Assembly: GCA_902768715.1 (NCBI GenBank) | Contig: CACXMH010000008.1 | Coordinates: 1 to 64,000 of the forward strand | DNA length: 64,000 nucleotides | Reading direction: 5' to 3' | DNA from: Fibrobacter succinogenes | GTDB taxonomy: Bacteria; Fibrobacterota; Fibrobacteria; Fibrobacterales; Fibrobacteraceae | In this document: piece after piece, positions 25,197-34,378 of the stretch | Position numbering within the stretch: position 1 is the first letter of the stretch | Layout of the letters: each line of letters begins with the position of its first letter | The notes under the pieces: model-generated | The model's input: only the letters and a program-made list of their open reading frames with translations | Told to the model about the DNA's origin: nothing | Databases searched by the model: none | Made by a program: the position numbers and the translations under genes

Positions 25197-28100
25197 TCAC
25201 TTGATGGCGACAGAGCCGGCGGCCTGCTTAGAGCCCACGCGTACACGGACCATGTAGAGTCCGGACTTGGGGGTCTGCAGGGTCATGACGTTGGAACCGG
25301 ACACGGCCGTTCCCGAAACAGAGGACAGGACCTTGCCCTTCATGTCGAGAATTTCCACATAGGCCCTGACTCCTGCCAGGCTTTCGGAGACCTGGAAGCC
25401 CACCTGCAGGGAGTTACCCGCCTGGAAGGCACGGAGCCCGTTCAGCTTCTGGGCCACCACGGTACGGGCGGAGGGCGCCACACGGACCACGGCTGTCTTG
25501 GCCATGCTCCCGATGGAAACCTTCAGGGTGTCTCTTTCTGCCATCTGGGTGGTGATTCCGTCAACCGTCACGAACACCTTGAGGCCCGATGCCCTGAGAG
25601 CGTCGATACCTTCGAAGTGCAGGTAGCCCGTGCGGTCGCCAGAGGCTTCCAGAGAGACGGTCCATTCGTAGCTGTCGCCGGCGGCCTTCTTGAAGGACTT
25701 GGCCAGGGACTTTTTGCCGTCCTTGATAGAGAGGTTCACATGGTCACCCATGCCGGAAGGCGGCTCTTCGGAGGCCCATCCGGACTCAGAGACGCCCATG
25801 AAGTTCCAGCTGTCCCGTTTGCCCTTGGCGTCGCGAAGCACGGCTCGAATCGCCCAGCCCTTGCCGCCGGAGGCAAGCTCGACAGTCTTCTTCAGGGGTT
25901 TCATCAAAGAGTCGTTTCCATTCTCATCGACTGTCGCCACGAAGGCGGGCTTAGAGGGAAGCTTCCACCGGCTCGGGCCCTTGACCTTCGCCCATACGGC
26001 CTCGTAGGGGCCTACCACATCCACCGGTTCGTAGTCGCCAAGGCTGTCGTTCCAGCTGTAGAACTCCACCTTGGATTCTTCGGTAGCGGTCTTTTTCTCG
26101 TTCGGGTTTTCGCCATAGAGGTCCACGTACCAGCCGTAGGGGTTTGCCACCATGTTCCAGCCGGTATAGACGCTGTCCATGTTCCAGACCACGGCCGTGC
26201 TGGGCTGTTTCACATCCTTACGGGTCACGAGAGGACGACCTTCCATGGAGCTATACCAGTATCCTGTAAGGGGCTGAATGTCGCGTTCATTGGTCAGCCT
26301 CTGGTAGCGCCAGAAGTATCCGTAGTCCTTTGCATCATCCCACCAGTAAATCCGCACATCGTCATCGGCCAACATGCTGGAATCTACAACCATGTTGGAA
26401 AGGGCGACCATGCGCCAACCGTCCTTGACCGAAGCAAATTTCGCCTTGATTTCGAAATCCTGTTCAAACAGGGCACTACCCCTGCCATTGGAAAGTGTTG
26501 CCGTCAACAGGTAATTGCCTGCCGGTAAGGGGAAATGTTCCCAAGAATCCGTGAAAGGCGTTTCCGAAATGGCAATCGTGGTATCGACAACTGAGTCTCC
26601 GACATCGTTCTCGATAACAATCCTAAGTTCTGCGCCGCTGGCATTGAATTCTGTAGTCGCGAAATCAAAGCGGACCGCATTACCGGACTGCAACAGCTTC
26701 GCCCTGGTAAATTCCACGGGGGTGCTGTTGTCTATTGCGAAGTAAGCCTGGAACACGGCCTTGGAGATGTCTCCAGAAAGCGTATCCCCTTCGTGATAAA
26801 CAAAGGTTTCTCCCTCAAGAGTCATCACGATAGAATCAAGAACAAAGCCTGTTTCTGGCACGGCATGGACAACATAGACAGAATTTTCTTTGCCCGAAGG
26901 CAAAAGCATGGTGCTGTCTTCCGCGAATCCATGAACCTGCACAATCGGCTCTCCGTCTTCGCTTTCCATAATTTCTTCAAGCTCGATCGATCCGTTCTCG
27001 GCCACCAAGGTTGCCTGTCCATAACCCAGCCTATTCACGCAGGTTGCGGCATCGGTCCACTTGGCGTACACGGAGTACTCCTCTATGTTGGCGTTATCCC
27101 AAACCAACATTTCAGACAATTCAAAGTTGAACGCCTTGAACACCCACCAACGTTCATTTTCGCGCTGTTCACAGGCGGGGTCACCTTCGCATTCGATATC
27201 CTCAGGAACAGGCTCTTCGTCCTCAAATTCGGGACGAGCCGTCCAACCCTCCACGCATCGATCCGAAGTATAGACCAACATGGGGAAATCGATGGAATCT
27301 TCTTCGTTCCGAAGCTTGTAGGTTTCCTTCAGAACCGGGGTCTCGCCGTAGAATACGTTTTCCATGCCTGTTTCAAATGTCAAATTATAGGTCTTGAGGA
27401 CAAAGTTTGCGGATAGTTCCATGTTGTCGTACATTTCAGGCGTAATGACAATGGTCGCTCCATCCTTGAGCTTTTTCGTCGTTTCGGTTTCAGTCTTGTC
27501 TTCGGGGCTCATATCCAGGTACTTAAAGGTGATGGAGTCGGCCAACTCATAACCGGGGTACGGAGCGGCAACCACGTTGAGGGTAAAGTTCTGACCGGCC
27601 CAAGGAATCAGGAATCCATAAGAACCATTGTAGTTGCCCTCGTTGATATTGGTGGGCAAATGGACCAACGTATCGCCCCTCCACACCTGCTGCAAACGAA
27701 TCTCGCCATGGCTATCCTCCGCCTTGTGGGCAATCAAACGGTTACCTCTGGATTCGCAAAAATCACCGCTCGGATCCCAGACCGCATAAAGATTCAGGGC
27801 CATAGCGCCATCTTCTTGCTCCTCAACAAGAGAGGGTAATTGCGTCCTAATGCTGTCGTTCCCAAAACTCCAGATAGAGTAAATCATTTTCTCTTCGAAG
27901 CTGTAACTGGAATCCAATTCCAGTTCCGGAGAGGTGGACCAACCACCTGTAAAGCAGGCGTCAGTCCTGTAGAAGGGGAATTCTTCAAAGAAAATTTCAC
28001 TTTCGGTATTGACAGAAAAATCCTTCGTCAGCGAAAAATCTTCAGAAAGTCCTTCATCGGTTATAAACAGGTTAAAGGCATCAGCCGTGTTCACATCAAA

Positions 28101-30938
28101 GGATATACGGTACATGATTTCGGTATGGATCGGTGCGAACCCGATAAAGAAGGGGTTGTCCTCTGCATGCCTACGGTAGGGAGCAATCGCTCTAAACAGA
28201 TTTTCCAAATTTAGAGTTCCATCTGCGCTCAAGCGAACATAACGGGCATATTTGAAAGCCGTCAAAGAATACTGCGACATTTCCGCAATAATCTCTTCAA
28301 CAGATCCCAATTCTGTCAGCGTATCCTGAAGAAGCGGGTGTCTCTGAAGAAGCGAGGATCCCGACGTGTCCACGCTCGCCAGAATTTCAACAGCATCAGA
28401 TATTGATCTTCTAGAGTCAGAAGATCCTTCCGACCAGTTTCCGCCTACAACGACAAGGGCGACCACTCCGGAAACCTCGTTCCAAATGTCTGAACTGTAA
28501 TTGACCTTCAAATACGGGGAGAACGGGATACTATCAGAATAAGAAACTATGCTAGAAAGCCCATCTGCATCGCCCGTCGGCAAATCAAACGTCGCTTCAG
28601 TAGGAACGATTTCGCCGTTCACATCGACGGCCATCACCTGGATGGTGGCCGGTTCTTGACTATTGTCTCCAACTTGCAGATCGGCTACAAAAAGAGCACC
28701 TTTGGATTGAGTGGAAGACTGCTGGCCATACACCACATAAATATCGCCCCCATCACTCAATCCGGCAATACTAAAGTACTCCGATGCATAGAACGGAGAC
28801 CTATTAAGACTGAGTTCGCTAAAGGAGCAAACTTGCTGCGTAGCGCCCTCCTGCGTAGCACATCTCCTGATTTGGACGGTATATCTTTGATAGGCATAAT
28901 AAGTCCCATCTGCAGTGCTGCTAATCACGGCCAGTTCCGGGAAAGCATCCCACACATCCGTACTGGAAAGCGTTTCAAAGGGTTGTCCCAAGAAATAGAA
29001 ATCTCCTCCGACGGTTTCCATGTACTCGGCCACTGAAACAAAGCTGGGCGCATCTGCGTCACCCCTGAGGAACCCATAATGGACATTTACCGTCACGTTT
29101 TTCATAAGGTCCAACACCTTATCAGAATTAAACGCGGTGGAGGATTTCAGATTAAAGGGACGGCCATCCGAGAAGTCTTCCCAGTAGAAGCCATCCTCTT
29201 TAAGTCCGAGCGCATATTCCATCCAATTCTCGTCGGGGATTTTTCCCGCATAGTCGGTATAAACCGAAAGCGATAAACCATCCCTATCTTCCGTAGCACC
29301 AGCAGCAAGCCATATTTGTTTATCTATCGTCGAATCGTTTTCGTAGAGCTGGATGCCTGCCTTAAAATCAATCCTATAAATAGGCATTAACTCGGAAGTG
29401 GCAAACACGGGCATGCCATTGTTCACGCCGTCCTTGCGGGACCATTCCGACACATCATAGTCTTGCAGATCCTCCTTTTTAAATTCAATCAGGGCCTTAG
29501 CAAAAGCACCTTTTTGCATAAGGTCTGCGGGAATCGCCCCGCCATTCGCGCCATCCCAGATATAGGACGTGCTATCAAAATCGGTTTCGTCGAAAGGAAT
29601 CTTCCCATCTATACTGTTGCGGTAATTGCGACCGCCAAGGTAGGCATAAACCCATTCGCTCGCCTCTACATTTTCACCTCCTAGCTCTAAAAGACCAGCA
29701 ATGTTTGCCGCCTGGGAGTCGGTTGCACCATAGTGGTAGTTGTTCGCAATGGTATATGCCGCATTCTCACCAAAGGACAATACGCCGGCAAGGAACCCAG
29801 CATAGTAATCCCCTCCCTTATAGGAAATATCGCCAGACGTGTAGGTGTTGGCTACAGAAACCTCCGAGTACTCAGACAACAAGGAGCCCACCAGGCCGCC
29901 TATGTATCCTGAGATATCCTGGGATGATTCGCAATCGTTATCATTGCATTCCTCCTGATTTTCAGGTGTCAGCAATACGGATTCCACATCGGAATGAACC
30001 TTGAGTCCCGTAATTCCCACGTTGAGAATCGACACCCCCGAACTAGCCTTACCGACCAAACCGCCCAAGTGGACTTTCAGCTCTTCTTCATATGTGGAAT
30101 AATCAGGGGCCACCATAGAAGATACAATCGTACCCTTGGCGGCAAAAATTTCCACATTCTCGCCCGAGACGTTCTGAATGAGTGGTGAGGTATCTTCGCC
30201 GATAAGACCAACAAGGCCGCCCGCCTGGGCCGCCACGATTTTCACGTTCTTGAGACTGATGTTCCTGAACGAACACCCGAATTCCGTATGGTCCAGACTA
30301 CCCGTAACCACGCCTACCGGAGCTGTGGAGAACGAGCTGACATTTTCCACCTTAAAATAAACATTTTCAAACTTCAGGCTATAAAAATCCATGTCTATCG
30401 CGCTGGAAAAAAATCCCACAGGAGAACTTTCGTTTTTAGCTATATAGCACAAGTTCTTGATGGTATATGTTGAACCAAAGAAAGAGGCGTATTTTATGAA
30501 AGAAATAGGCTTAAAGGATGCCACGCAGGAATTGCTGTCCGCAGAGACACCGCCAAAATCAAGGTCCGATTCCAGATACAGCGGGATATGCATTAAGCCA
30601 TCACCACCGACACTCGACAAGAAGGAGTAAACATCATTAGATTCACCCGAAGGGTCATACCACAAGTCGAAACATTCTTCGTGATGATCAATCGTGTAAT
30701 CGTCAACTGATTCCGTAGAGTCGCCCTGGGGTACGTAGGAGTAGGACTTCTGGCTTAGCCAAAGCTGCCCTACTACTCTATCTTCTACAGTCCACCTCGC
30801 ACAGAACTTTTTGCCGGGAACAGCCCCCGGTATCGATTCCTGCTCCTGAACAGGATTCGTGTCCGCAGCGGCGACCGTAGTTGCCAGAAATAGCAAAGCA
30901 AGGCCCATCAAGCTGGCCAGGTTCAATCTACGTTCCAT
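25197..30938 (-). CDS. Giant secreted surface protein with GLUG-like and InlB-B-like regions and sorting domain (1,913 aa)
   Basis: Signal peptide MERRLNLASLMGLALLFLATTVAA. Residues about 100-480 hold repeated GGLVG/GLVGS strands (AHLGGLVGKASSG-like and GYIGGLVGSLLSE), typical of GLUG-type beta-helix repeats, as in IgA-peptidase-like surface proteins. The central part has InlB B-repeat-like units (YNLTFETGMENVFYGE...VYAKWTD; YAVWDPSGDFCE). About 300 residues of Trp-rich beta domains follow (YTGWNMVANPYGWYVDLYG). The end (GVRAYVEILDMKGKVLSS...SGLYMVRVRVGSKQ) looks like a type IX sorting domain. It is a probable cell-surface adhesin or cellulose/host-contact protein, with a single-gene transcript and its own terminator. 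Confidence 0.8.
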   Translation of the reverse strand: MERRLNLASLMGLALLFLATTVAAADTNPVQEQESIPGAVPGKKFCARWTVEDRVVGQLWLSQKSYSYVPQGDSTESVDDYTIDHHEECFDLWYDPSGESNDVYSFLSSVGGDGLMHIPLYLESDLDFGGVSADSNSCVASFKPISFIKYASFFGSTYTIKNLCYIAKNESSPVGFFSSAIDMDFYSLKFENVYFKVENVSSFSTAPVGVVTGSLDHTEFGCSFRNISLKNVKIVAAQAGGLVGLIGEDTSPLIQNVSGENVEIFAAKGTIVSSMVAPDYSTYEEELKVHLGGLVGKASSGVSILNVGITGLKVHSDVESVLLTPENQEECNDNDCESSQDISGYIGGLVGSLLSEYSEVSVANTYTSGDISYKGGDYYAGFLAGVLSFGENAAYTIANNYHYGATDSQAANIAGLLELGGENVEASEWVYAYLGGRNYRNSIDGKIPFDETDFDSTSYIWDGANGGAIPADLMQKGAFAKALIEFKKEDLQDYDVSEWSRKDGVNNGMPVFATSELMPIYRIDFKAGIQLYENDSTIDKQIWLAAGATEDRDGLSLSVYTDYAGKIPDENWMEYALGLKEDGFYWEDFSDGRPFNLKSSTAFNSDKVLDLMKNVTVNVHYGFLRGDADAPSFVSVAEYMETVGGDFYFLGQPFETLSSTDVWDAFPELAVISSTADGTYYAYQRYTVQIRRCATQEGATQQVCSFSELSLNRSPFYASEYFSIAGLSDGGDIYVVYGQQSSTQSKGALFVADLQVGDNSQEPATIQVMAVDVNGEIVPTEATFDLPTGDADGLSSIVSYSDSIPFSPYLKVNYSSDIWNEVSGVVALVVVGGNWSEGSSDSRRSISDAVEILASVDTSGSSLLQRHPLLQDTLTELGSVEEIIAEMSQYSLTAFKYARYVRLSADGTLNLENLFRAIAPYRRHAEDNPFFIGFAPIHTEIMYRISFDVNTADAFNLFITDEGLSEDFSLTKDFSVNTESEIFFEEFPFYRTDACFTGGWSTSPELELDSSYSFEEKMIYSIWSFGNDSIRTQLPSLVEEQEDGAMALNLYAVWDPSGDFCESRGNRLIAHKAEDSHGEIRLQQVWRGDTLVHLPTNINEGNYNGSYGFLIPWAGQNFTLNVVAAPYPGYELADSITFKYLDMSPEDKTETETTKKLKDGATIVITPEMYDNMELSANFVLKTYNLTFETGMENVFYGETPVLKETYKLRNEEDSIDFPMLVYTSDRCVEGWTARPEFEDEEPVPEDIECEGDPACEQRENERWWVFKAFNFELSEMLVWDNANIEEYSVYAKWTDAATCVNRLGYGQATLVAENGSIELEEIMESEDGEPIVQVHGFAEDSTMLLPSGKENSVYVVHAVPETGFVLDSIVMTLEGETFVYHEGDTLSGDISKAVFQAYFAIDNSTPVEFTRAKLLQSGNAVRFDFATTEFNASGAELRIVIENDVGDSVVDTTIAISETPFTDSWEHFPLPAGNYLLTATLSNGRGSALFEQDFEIKAKFASVKDGWRMVALSNMVVDSSMLADDDVRIYWWDDAKDYGYFWRYQRLTNERDIQPLTGYWYSSMEGRPLVTRKDVKQPSTAVVWNMDSVYTGWNMVANPYGWYVDLYGENPNEKKTATEESKVEFYSWNDSLGDYEPVDVVGPYEAVWAKVKGPSRWKLPSKPAFVATVDENGNDSLMKPLKKTVELASGGKGWAIRAVLRDAKGKRDSWNFMGVSESGWASEEPPSGMGDHVNLSIKDGKKSLAKSFKKAAGDSYEWTVSLEASGDRTGYLHFEGIDALRASGLKVFVTVDGITTQMAERDTLKVSIGSMAKTAVVRVAPSARTVVAQKLNGLRAFQAGNSLQVGFQVSESLAGVRAYVEILDMKGKVLSSVSGTAVSGSNVMTLQTPKSGLYMVRVRVGSKQAAGSVAIK

Positions 30939-31084
30939 AAATACCTCTCTCCAGGGGAAGCGGTCTTCCCCCTATCATTTTTCATAAAAATAATATAATT
31001 GTATGCATTCCATGCTGCGATTTCCGTCACATGTTGCCGAAAATCACATTTTAGGGGCTAGAGACATTACTCCTGTTTCCGTCG

Positions 31085-31118
31085 GACCTAAAACCTACAA
31101 CCTACGACCTAAAACCTC
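31085..31118. repeat. TAGGT/ACCTA-type word repeat
   Basis: GACCTAAAACCTACAACCTACGACCTAAAACCT: five degenerate copies of a 7-8 base word (CCTAnAA/CCTACAA). Relatives lie at 32034, 32107 and inside mnmE. Confidence 0.8.
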
Positions 31119-31124
31119 TTTTAC

Positions 31125-31130
31125 TATATT
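31125..31130 (+). promoter_or_regulatory. -10 element (TATATT) of the FHA-GGDEF gene
   Basis: TTTTACTATATT with the same TATATT box seen before many genes in this window, 21 bases before the ATG. GGAG at 31142-31145 serves as ribosome-binding site. Confidence 0.5.
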
Positions 31131-31151
31131 AAACGTGTCATTGGAGAAAAT

Positions 31152-32033
31152 ATGCAGGATTTGGACCAAACCATCGTCACCCCAGGCAACACTATCCCCT
31201 TTAGGGTCATGGAGTTACATCCACACCTGATAATTCTGTACCCCCAGACTCAATTCAAGCAGATTGCCCTGGAAAAAGGCACCGTAGTCCTTGGTCGCGG
31301 GGCCGATGCCGACATCCGCCTGGACGACGAACTGGTGAGCCGCAAGCACTGCAGCCTGACCTTTGACGGCAAGAACGTCACGGTCCAGGACCTGGGCAGC
31401 ACCAACGGCACCTATGTAGATGGGAATCCGGTGAGCCAGATGGTCTTGGATTCCGACAACCGCCTGCAGCTTGGCAAGCACGTGCTGAAAATCGACTTCA
31501 AGGATGCCAGCGAAGAGGCCTTTGACCGGGAACTCTACGAGGCGGCCACCATGGACCCGCTGACCAAGATTTCCAACCGCCGGAACTTCTTTGACCGGAG
31601 CCTAGGCGAGCTTGCCCTTGCCCGCCGGAACAACTTCTTTGTGCACGCCATCATGGTAGATGCCGACCACTTCAAGCACGTGAACGACACCTGGGGCCAC
31701 CAGTGCGGCGACATGGTTCTGAAAGAAATCGCCCGCATTCTCAAAGAAGAAAAGCGGGAATCGGACCTGCTGGCCCGTTACGGCGGCGAGGAATTCGTGC
31801 TCTTGCTCAGCGGAATCGGTGTAGAAGACGCCAAAAAGAGCGCAGAGCGTCTCCGTATGGCGGTAGAACGCCACCGCTTCTCCTGGAAGGATACCATTAT
31901 CCCCGTGACCATTTCCCTCGGGCTCGCAAGCAAGCAGGGTGAAAATATCGGGAAAATCGAGGACCTGATTGCGGAATGCGACCGTCTTTTGTACGTAGCC
32001 AAGGAAGGCGGACGGAATCAGGTGGCGTTCTAG
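31152..32033 (+). CDS. FHA-domain diguanylate cyclase
   Basis: 293 residues. Residues about 38-120 form a forkhead-associated domain with its phosphothreonine-binding loops (LGRGADADIRL, SRKHC, DLGSTNGTYVDG). Residues about 130-290 form a GGDEF domain with an intact active site RYGGEEFVLLL, substrate-binding DADHFKHVND, and TISLGLAS. It should make c-di-GMP under control of binding to a phosphorylated partner. I see no RxxD inhibitory site in the usual place. No membrane segment, so cytoplasmic. Its stop TAG is the first unit of a TAGGT-type repeat. Confidence 0.93.
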   Translation: MQDLDQTIVTPGNTIPFRVMELHPHLIILYPQTQFKQIALEKGTVVLGRGADADIRLDDELVSRKHCSLTFDGKNVTVQDLGSTNGTYVDGNPVSQMVLDSDNRLQLGKHVLKIDFKDASEEAFDRELYEAATMDPLTKISNRRNFFDRSLGELALARRNNFFVHAIMVDADHFKHVNDTWGHQCGDMVLKEIARILKEEKRESDLLARYGGEEFVLLLSGIGVEDAKKSAERLRMAVERHRFSWKDTIIPVTISLGLASKQGENIGKIEDLIAECDRLLYVAKEGGRNQVAF

Positions 32034-32066
32034 GTAATAGGTATTAGGTGTTAGGTATTAGGTGAA
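32031..32066. repeat. TAGGT-type word repeat starting at a stop codon
   Basis: TAGGTAATAGGTATTAGGTGTTAGGTATTAGGTG: five TAGG words; the first TAG is the stop codon of the FHA-GGDEF gene. Confidence 0.85.
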
Positions 32067-32106
32067 TTATCGCGGCTACGCCGCCTTAATAAGATGTCCT
32101 TGACAT

Positions 32107-32143
32107 AATTCTCCCTAAAACCTACAACCTGTAGCCTACAACC
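32107..32143. repeat. ACCTA-type word repeat
   Basis: CCTAAAACCTACAACCTGTAGCCTACAACCT, the inverted orientation of the TAGGT word repeat 40 bases upstream; the two could pair in RNA across the gap. Confidence 0.8.
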
Positions 32144-32216
32144 TTGTCTTCACTTGCATAAACGCATATAGCTTGGCGTGGCCAACGTAAGCGTTGTCAT
32201 AGCACTCGCCTTTTGC

Positions 32217-32222
32217 TATATT
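32217..32222 (+). promoter_or_regulatory. -10 element (TATATT) of the MATE gene, near-leaderless
   Basis: TTTTGCTATATTTGG ends 10 bases before the ATG and no Shine-Dalgarno sequence fits, so the transcript probably starts at or next to the start codon. Confidence 0.5.
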
Positions 32223-32232
32223 TGGCGCCGCA

Positions 32233-33618
32233 ATGTCCACTTTGAACTCCCAGCGCCTCAATTCCTTCGGGACTGCAAGCATCCCGAAACTGGTGCTGCA
32301 GTTTTCGGTTCCTGCCATCATCAGCATGCTGGTGAACGCCCTCTATAATATAGTGGACCGCTTTTTCGTGGGCCAGGGTGTAGGTAGTCTCGGTATTGCG
32401 GGCATTACCCTGTGTTTCCCTATTTGCCTCTTTATTATGGCCATGTCCATGATGATCGGCGTGGGCGGCAACACCCTCTTTGCCATCCGTCTCGGACAAA
32501 AGAAGTACATACAAGCTAGCATCATCTTGAACAACTCCTTTACGTTGCTCATACTGATGGCGGTCAGCACCTTCGCCCTGGGCGAAATTTTCATGGTGCC
32601 GCTCCTGAAACTGTTCGGGGCTAGCGAACAGACCCTGCCGGTAGCATCCAGCTACATGCGCATCTTGCTTTTCGGGGCGGTTTTCCAGACCATTGCACCG
32701 GGCATGAACCACTTTATCCGCTCCATGGGCCACCCCAAAACGGCCATGTTCCGCGAAGTCATCGGAGCGGTGTCCAACATCATCCTGGACTGGCTGTTTA
32801 TCATGAAGTTCCACTGGGGAATCGAAGGGGCCGCCTGGGCCACCATTTCCTCCCAGCTTATCGCCAGCGCCCTCATTACCCAGTTCTTCGTGAAAAAGGA
32901 CACGCCCATCAAGATCCGCTGGCGGCACATGAAGCTCCGGTTCCCCTACGTGCGAAAGATTATCATCTTGGGTATCCCGCCATCACTGATGCAGCTGTGC
33001 AACAGCCTGATGAACGCCATTTTGGCCTGGAGCCTCACCACCTACGGAAACATCAGCCTTCACGACACCGGGGTGCTTTCCGGCGGGGACATGGCCATTT
33101 CGGCTTTCGGTATAGTGAACAGCATCGCCTCCTTTATTTTGCTCCCGCTGCTGGGATTCGTCCACGGCACCCAACCTATCATCGGTTACAACTACGGCGC
33201 CCGCCTGAACGCACGAGTCAAGGCAACCCTGAAGTTCACCTTCATCTACGCCTTCGGATTTATGATTGTGGCCTGGGCACTCATGATGTGGCAGGCAGAA
33301 GCGCTGGTTGCTCCTTTCGCGCCCAACGACCTTAAATTGCAGGAGACCGCCGCCTGGGCCATGCGGATTTTCGGGGCGGCTTTCTTCATGATTCCCCTGG
33401 GACTTGTTTCGGGAAGTTTCTTCCAGGGCACGGGAAAGGCCCTCAGGTCCATGTTCCTGAACGGGTGCCGTCAGGTGATTCTGCTCATACCCTTTTTGCT
33501 GGTACTGCCCCACTTCCTTGAACTGAAGGGGGTGTTCATGGCCCAGCCCATTGCCGACGCAGGTGCCGCCTTCATCGGGCTTGCCATGCTGCTGCACGAA
33601 TTGAAGAAGTTGAAGTGA
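32233..33618 (+). CDS. MATE-family multidrug/Na+ efflux transporter
   Basis: 461 residues, the normal size, with about 12 membrane helices in two similar halves. Family signatures are IPKLVLQFSVPAIISMLVNALYNIVDRFFVGQGVG near the N-terminus, LGANTLFA-like GVGGNTLFAIRLGQ, and in the second half SFILLPLLGFVHGTQPIIGYNYGA. It is an inner-membrane exporter of cationic compounds coupled to H+ or Na+. Monocistronic, with a long repeat-filled gap downstream. Confidence 0.93.
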   Translation: MSTLNSQRLNSFGTASIPKLVLQFSVPAIISMLVNALYNIVDRFFVGQGVGSLGIAGITLCFPICLFIMAMSMMIGVGGNTLFAIRLGQKKYIQASIILNNSFTLLILMAVSTFALGEIFMVPLLKLFGASEQTLPVASSYMRILLFGAVFQTIAPGMNHFIRSMGHPKTAMFREVIGAVSNIILDWLFIMKFHWGIEGAAWATISSQLIASALITQFFVKKDTPIKIRWRHMKLRFPYVRKIIILGIPPSLMQLCNSLMNAILAWSLTTYGNISLHDTGVLSGGDMAISAFGIVNSIASFILLPLLGFVHGTQPIIGYNYGARLNARVKATLKFTFIYAFGFMIVAWALMMWQAEALVAPFAPNDLKLQETAAWAMRIFGAAFFMIPLGLVSGSFFQGTGKALRSMFLNGCRQVILLIPFLLVLPHFLELKGVFMAQPIADAGAAFIGLAMLLHELKKLK

Positions 33619-33850
33619 AGCAGTGATTAGTGGTTAGTAGGGCGTAGCCCGTTGGTGATTAGGGGTTAGGATTGCTGGATTCAAGAAGTGTCATTCTCGC
33701 GAAGGCGAGAATCCACTACAGAAAAGCAAGCGGATCCTCACTTTCGTGAGGATGACGAAGATGAACTTTTCAAAAATCATTATTCATACCCCAAAGGGCC
33801 ATAGGCCCGAGCCTCAAGCCTCGAACCTCAAAGCGCCGAAGGCGCGACCT
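33619..33850. repeat. Repeat-filled gap: TTAG words, 67-nt composite element, CCTCAA words
   Basis: Begins right after the MATE stop with GTGATTAGTGGTTAG and GTGATTAGGGGTTAGG. Next is a 67-base element (33690-33756) made of GTCATTCTCGCGAAGGCGAG, a 20-base linker and GGATCCTCACTTTCGTGAGG-ATGAC, with inverted GTCAT ends. Then come CCTCAAGCCTCGAACCTCAAAG words up to the next stop. No gene is visible. Confidence 0.8.
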
Positions 33851-33855
33851 CACTG

Positions 33856-34341
33856 TTAGAACAGCTTCTTTGCGGAGGTGAGTTCGCCGTTCTTCTCGTG
33901 GAAGAGGATCAGAGAACCGCCGTCCACCTTGATGAAAATGTTCTTCAGGGTTTCCACCACGTGGTTTTCGTCAAAGCCGATTTCGTTGTAGGCGGTTTCG
34001 CCGATGACGATGCCGAAGTTCACCATATCGGGCGAAGTAAAGCGCAGATACTTGAGCAGGTCTTCGGGGCTGTTCACCACGTCGGTAGCAGTGAGTCGTT
34101 CGATTTCTTGCGGGTCGCGGGTGCTCACCAGCAGGGGGAACAGGTTGTCGCCAATTACCTGCTTGCTGTTCAGGTACAGGGTGTTGCCGATCATGAGGCT
34201 GATGGAGTCGTTCAGCACCTGGCGGACTTCGATGATGATGTCGCGGCTAGAAGACATTTCCTGCATTTCCAGCTTGGAAGGGCCGCAGGCGACGAACATG
34301 GCAGAGGCCATGGCAACAACGAGAATCAAAAGCTTTTTCAT
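33856..34341 (-). CDS. Putative lipoprotein (161 aa)
   Basis: Lipoprotein signal MKKLLILVVAMASAMFVAC with the lipobox MFVAC, so probably anchored in the outer or inner membrane. The mature part (about 140 residues) is mixed alpha/beta, with the segment DIIIEVRQVLNDSISLMIGNTLYL. I do not recognise a family. GGAACACATCTT precedes the ATG. Function unknown. Confidence 0.75.
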   Translation of the reverse strand: MKKLLILVVAMASAMFVACGPSKLEMQEMSSSRDIIIEVRQVLNDSISLMIGNTLYLNSKQVIGDNLFPLLVSTRDPQEIERLTATDVVNSPEDLLKYLRFTSPDMVNFGIVIGETAYNEIGFDENHVVETLKNIFIKVDGGSLILFHEKNGELTSAKKLF

Positions 34342-34378
34342 AAGATGTGTTCCTTTTTTGAGGGAAAATATACAATTT

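Noticed and set aside
31085-32143. CRISPR array
   Set aside because: The words are 7-8 bases long, degenerate and without spacers of constant length; no cas genes in the window.
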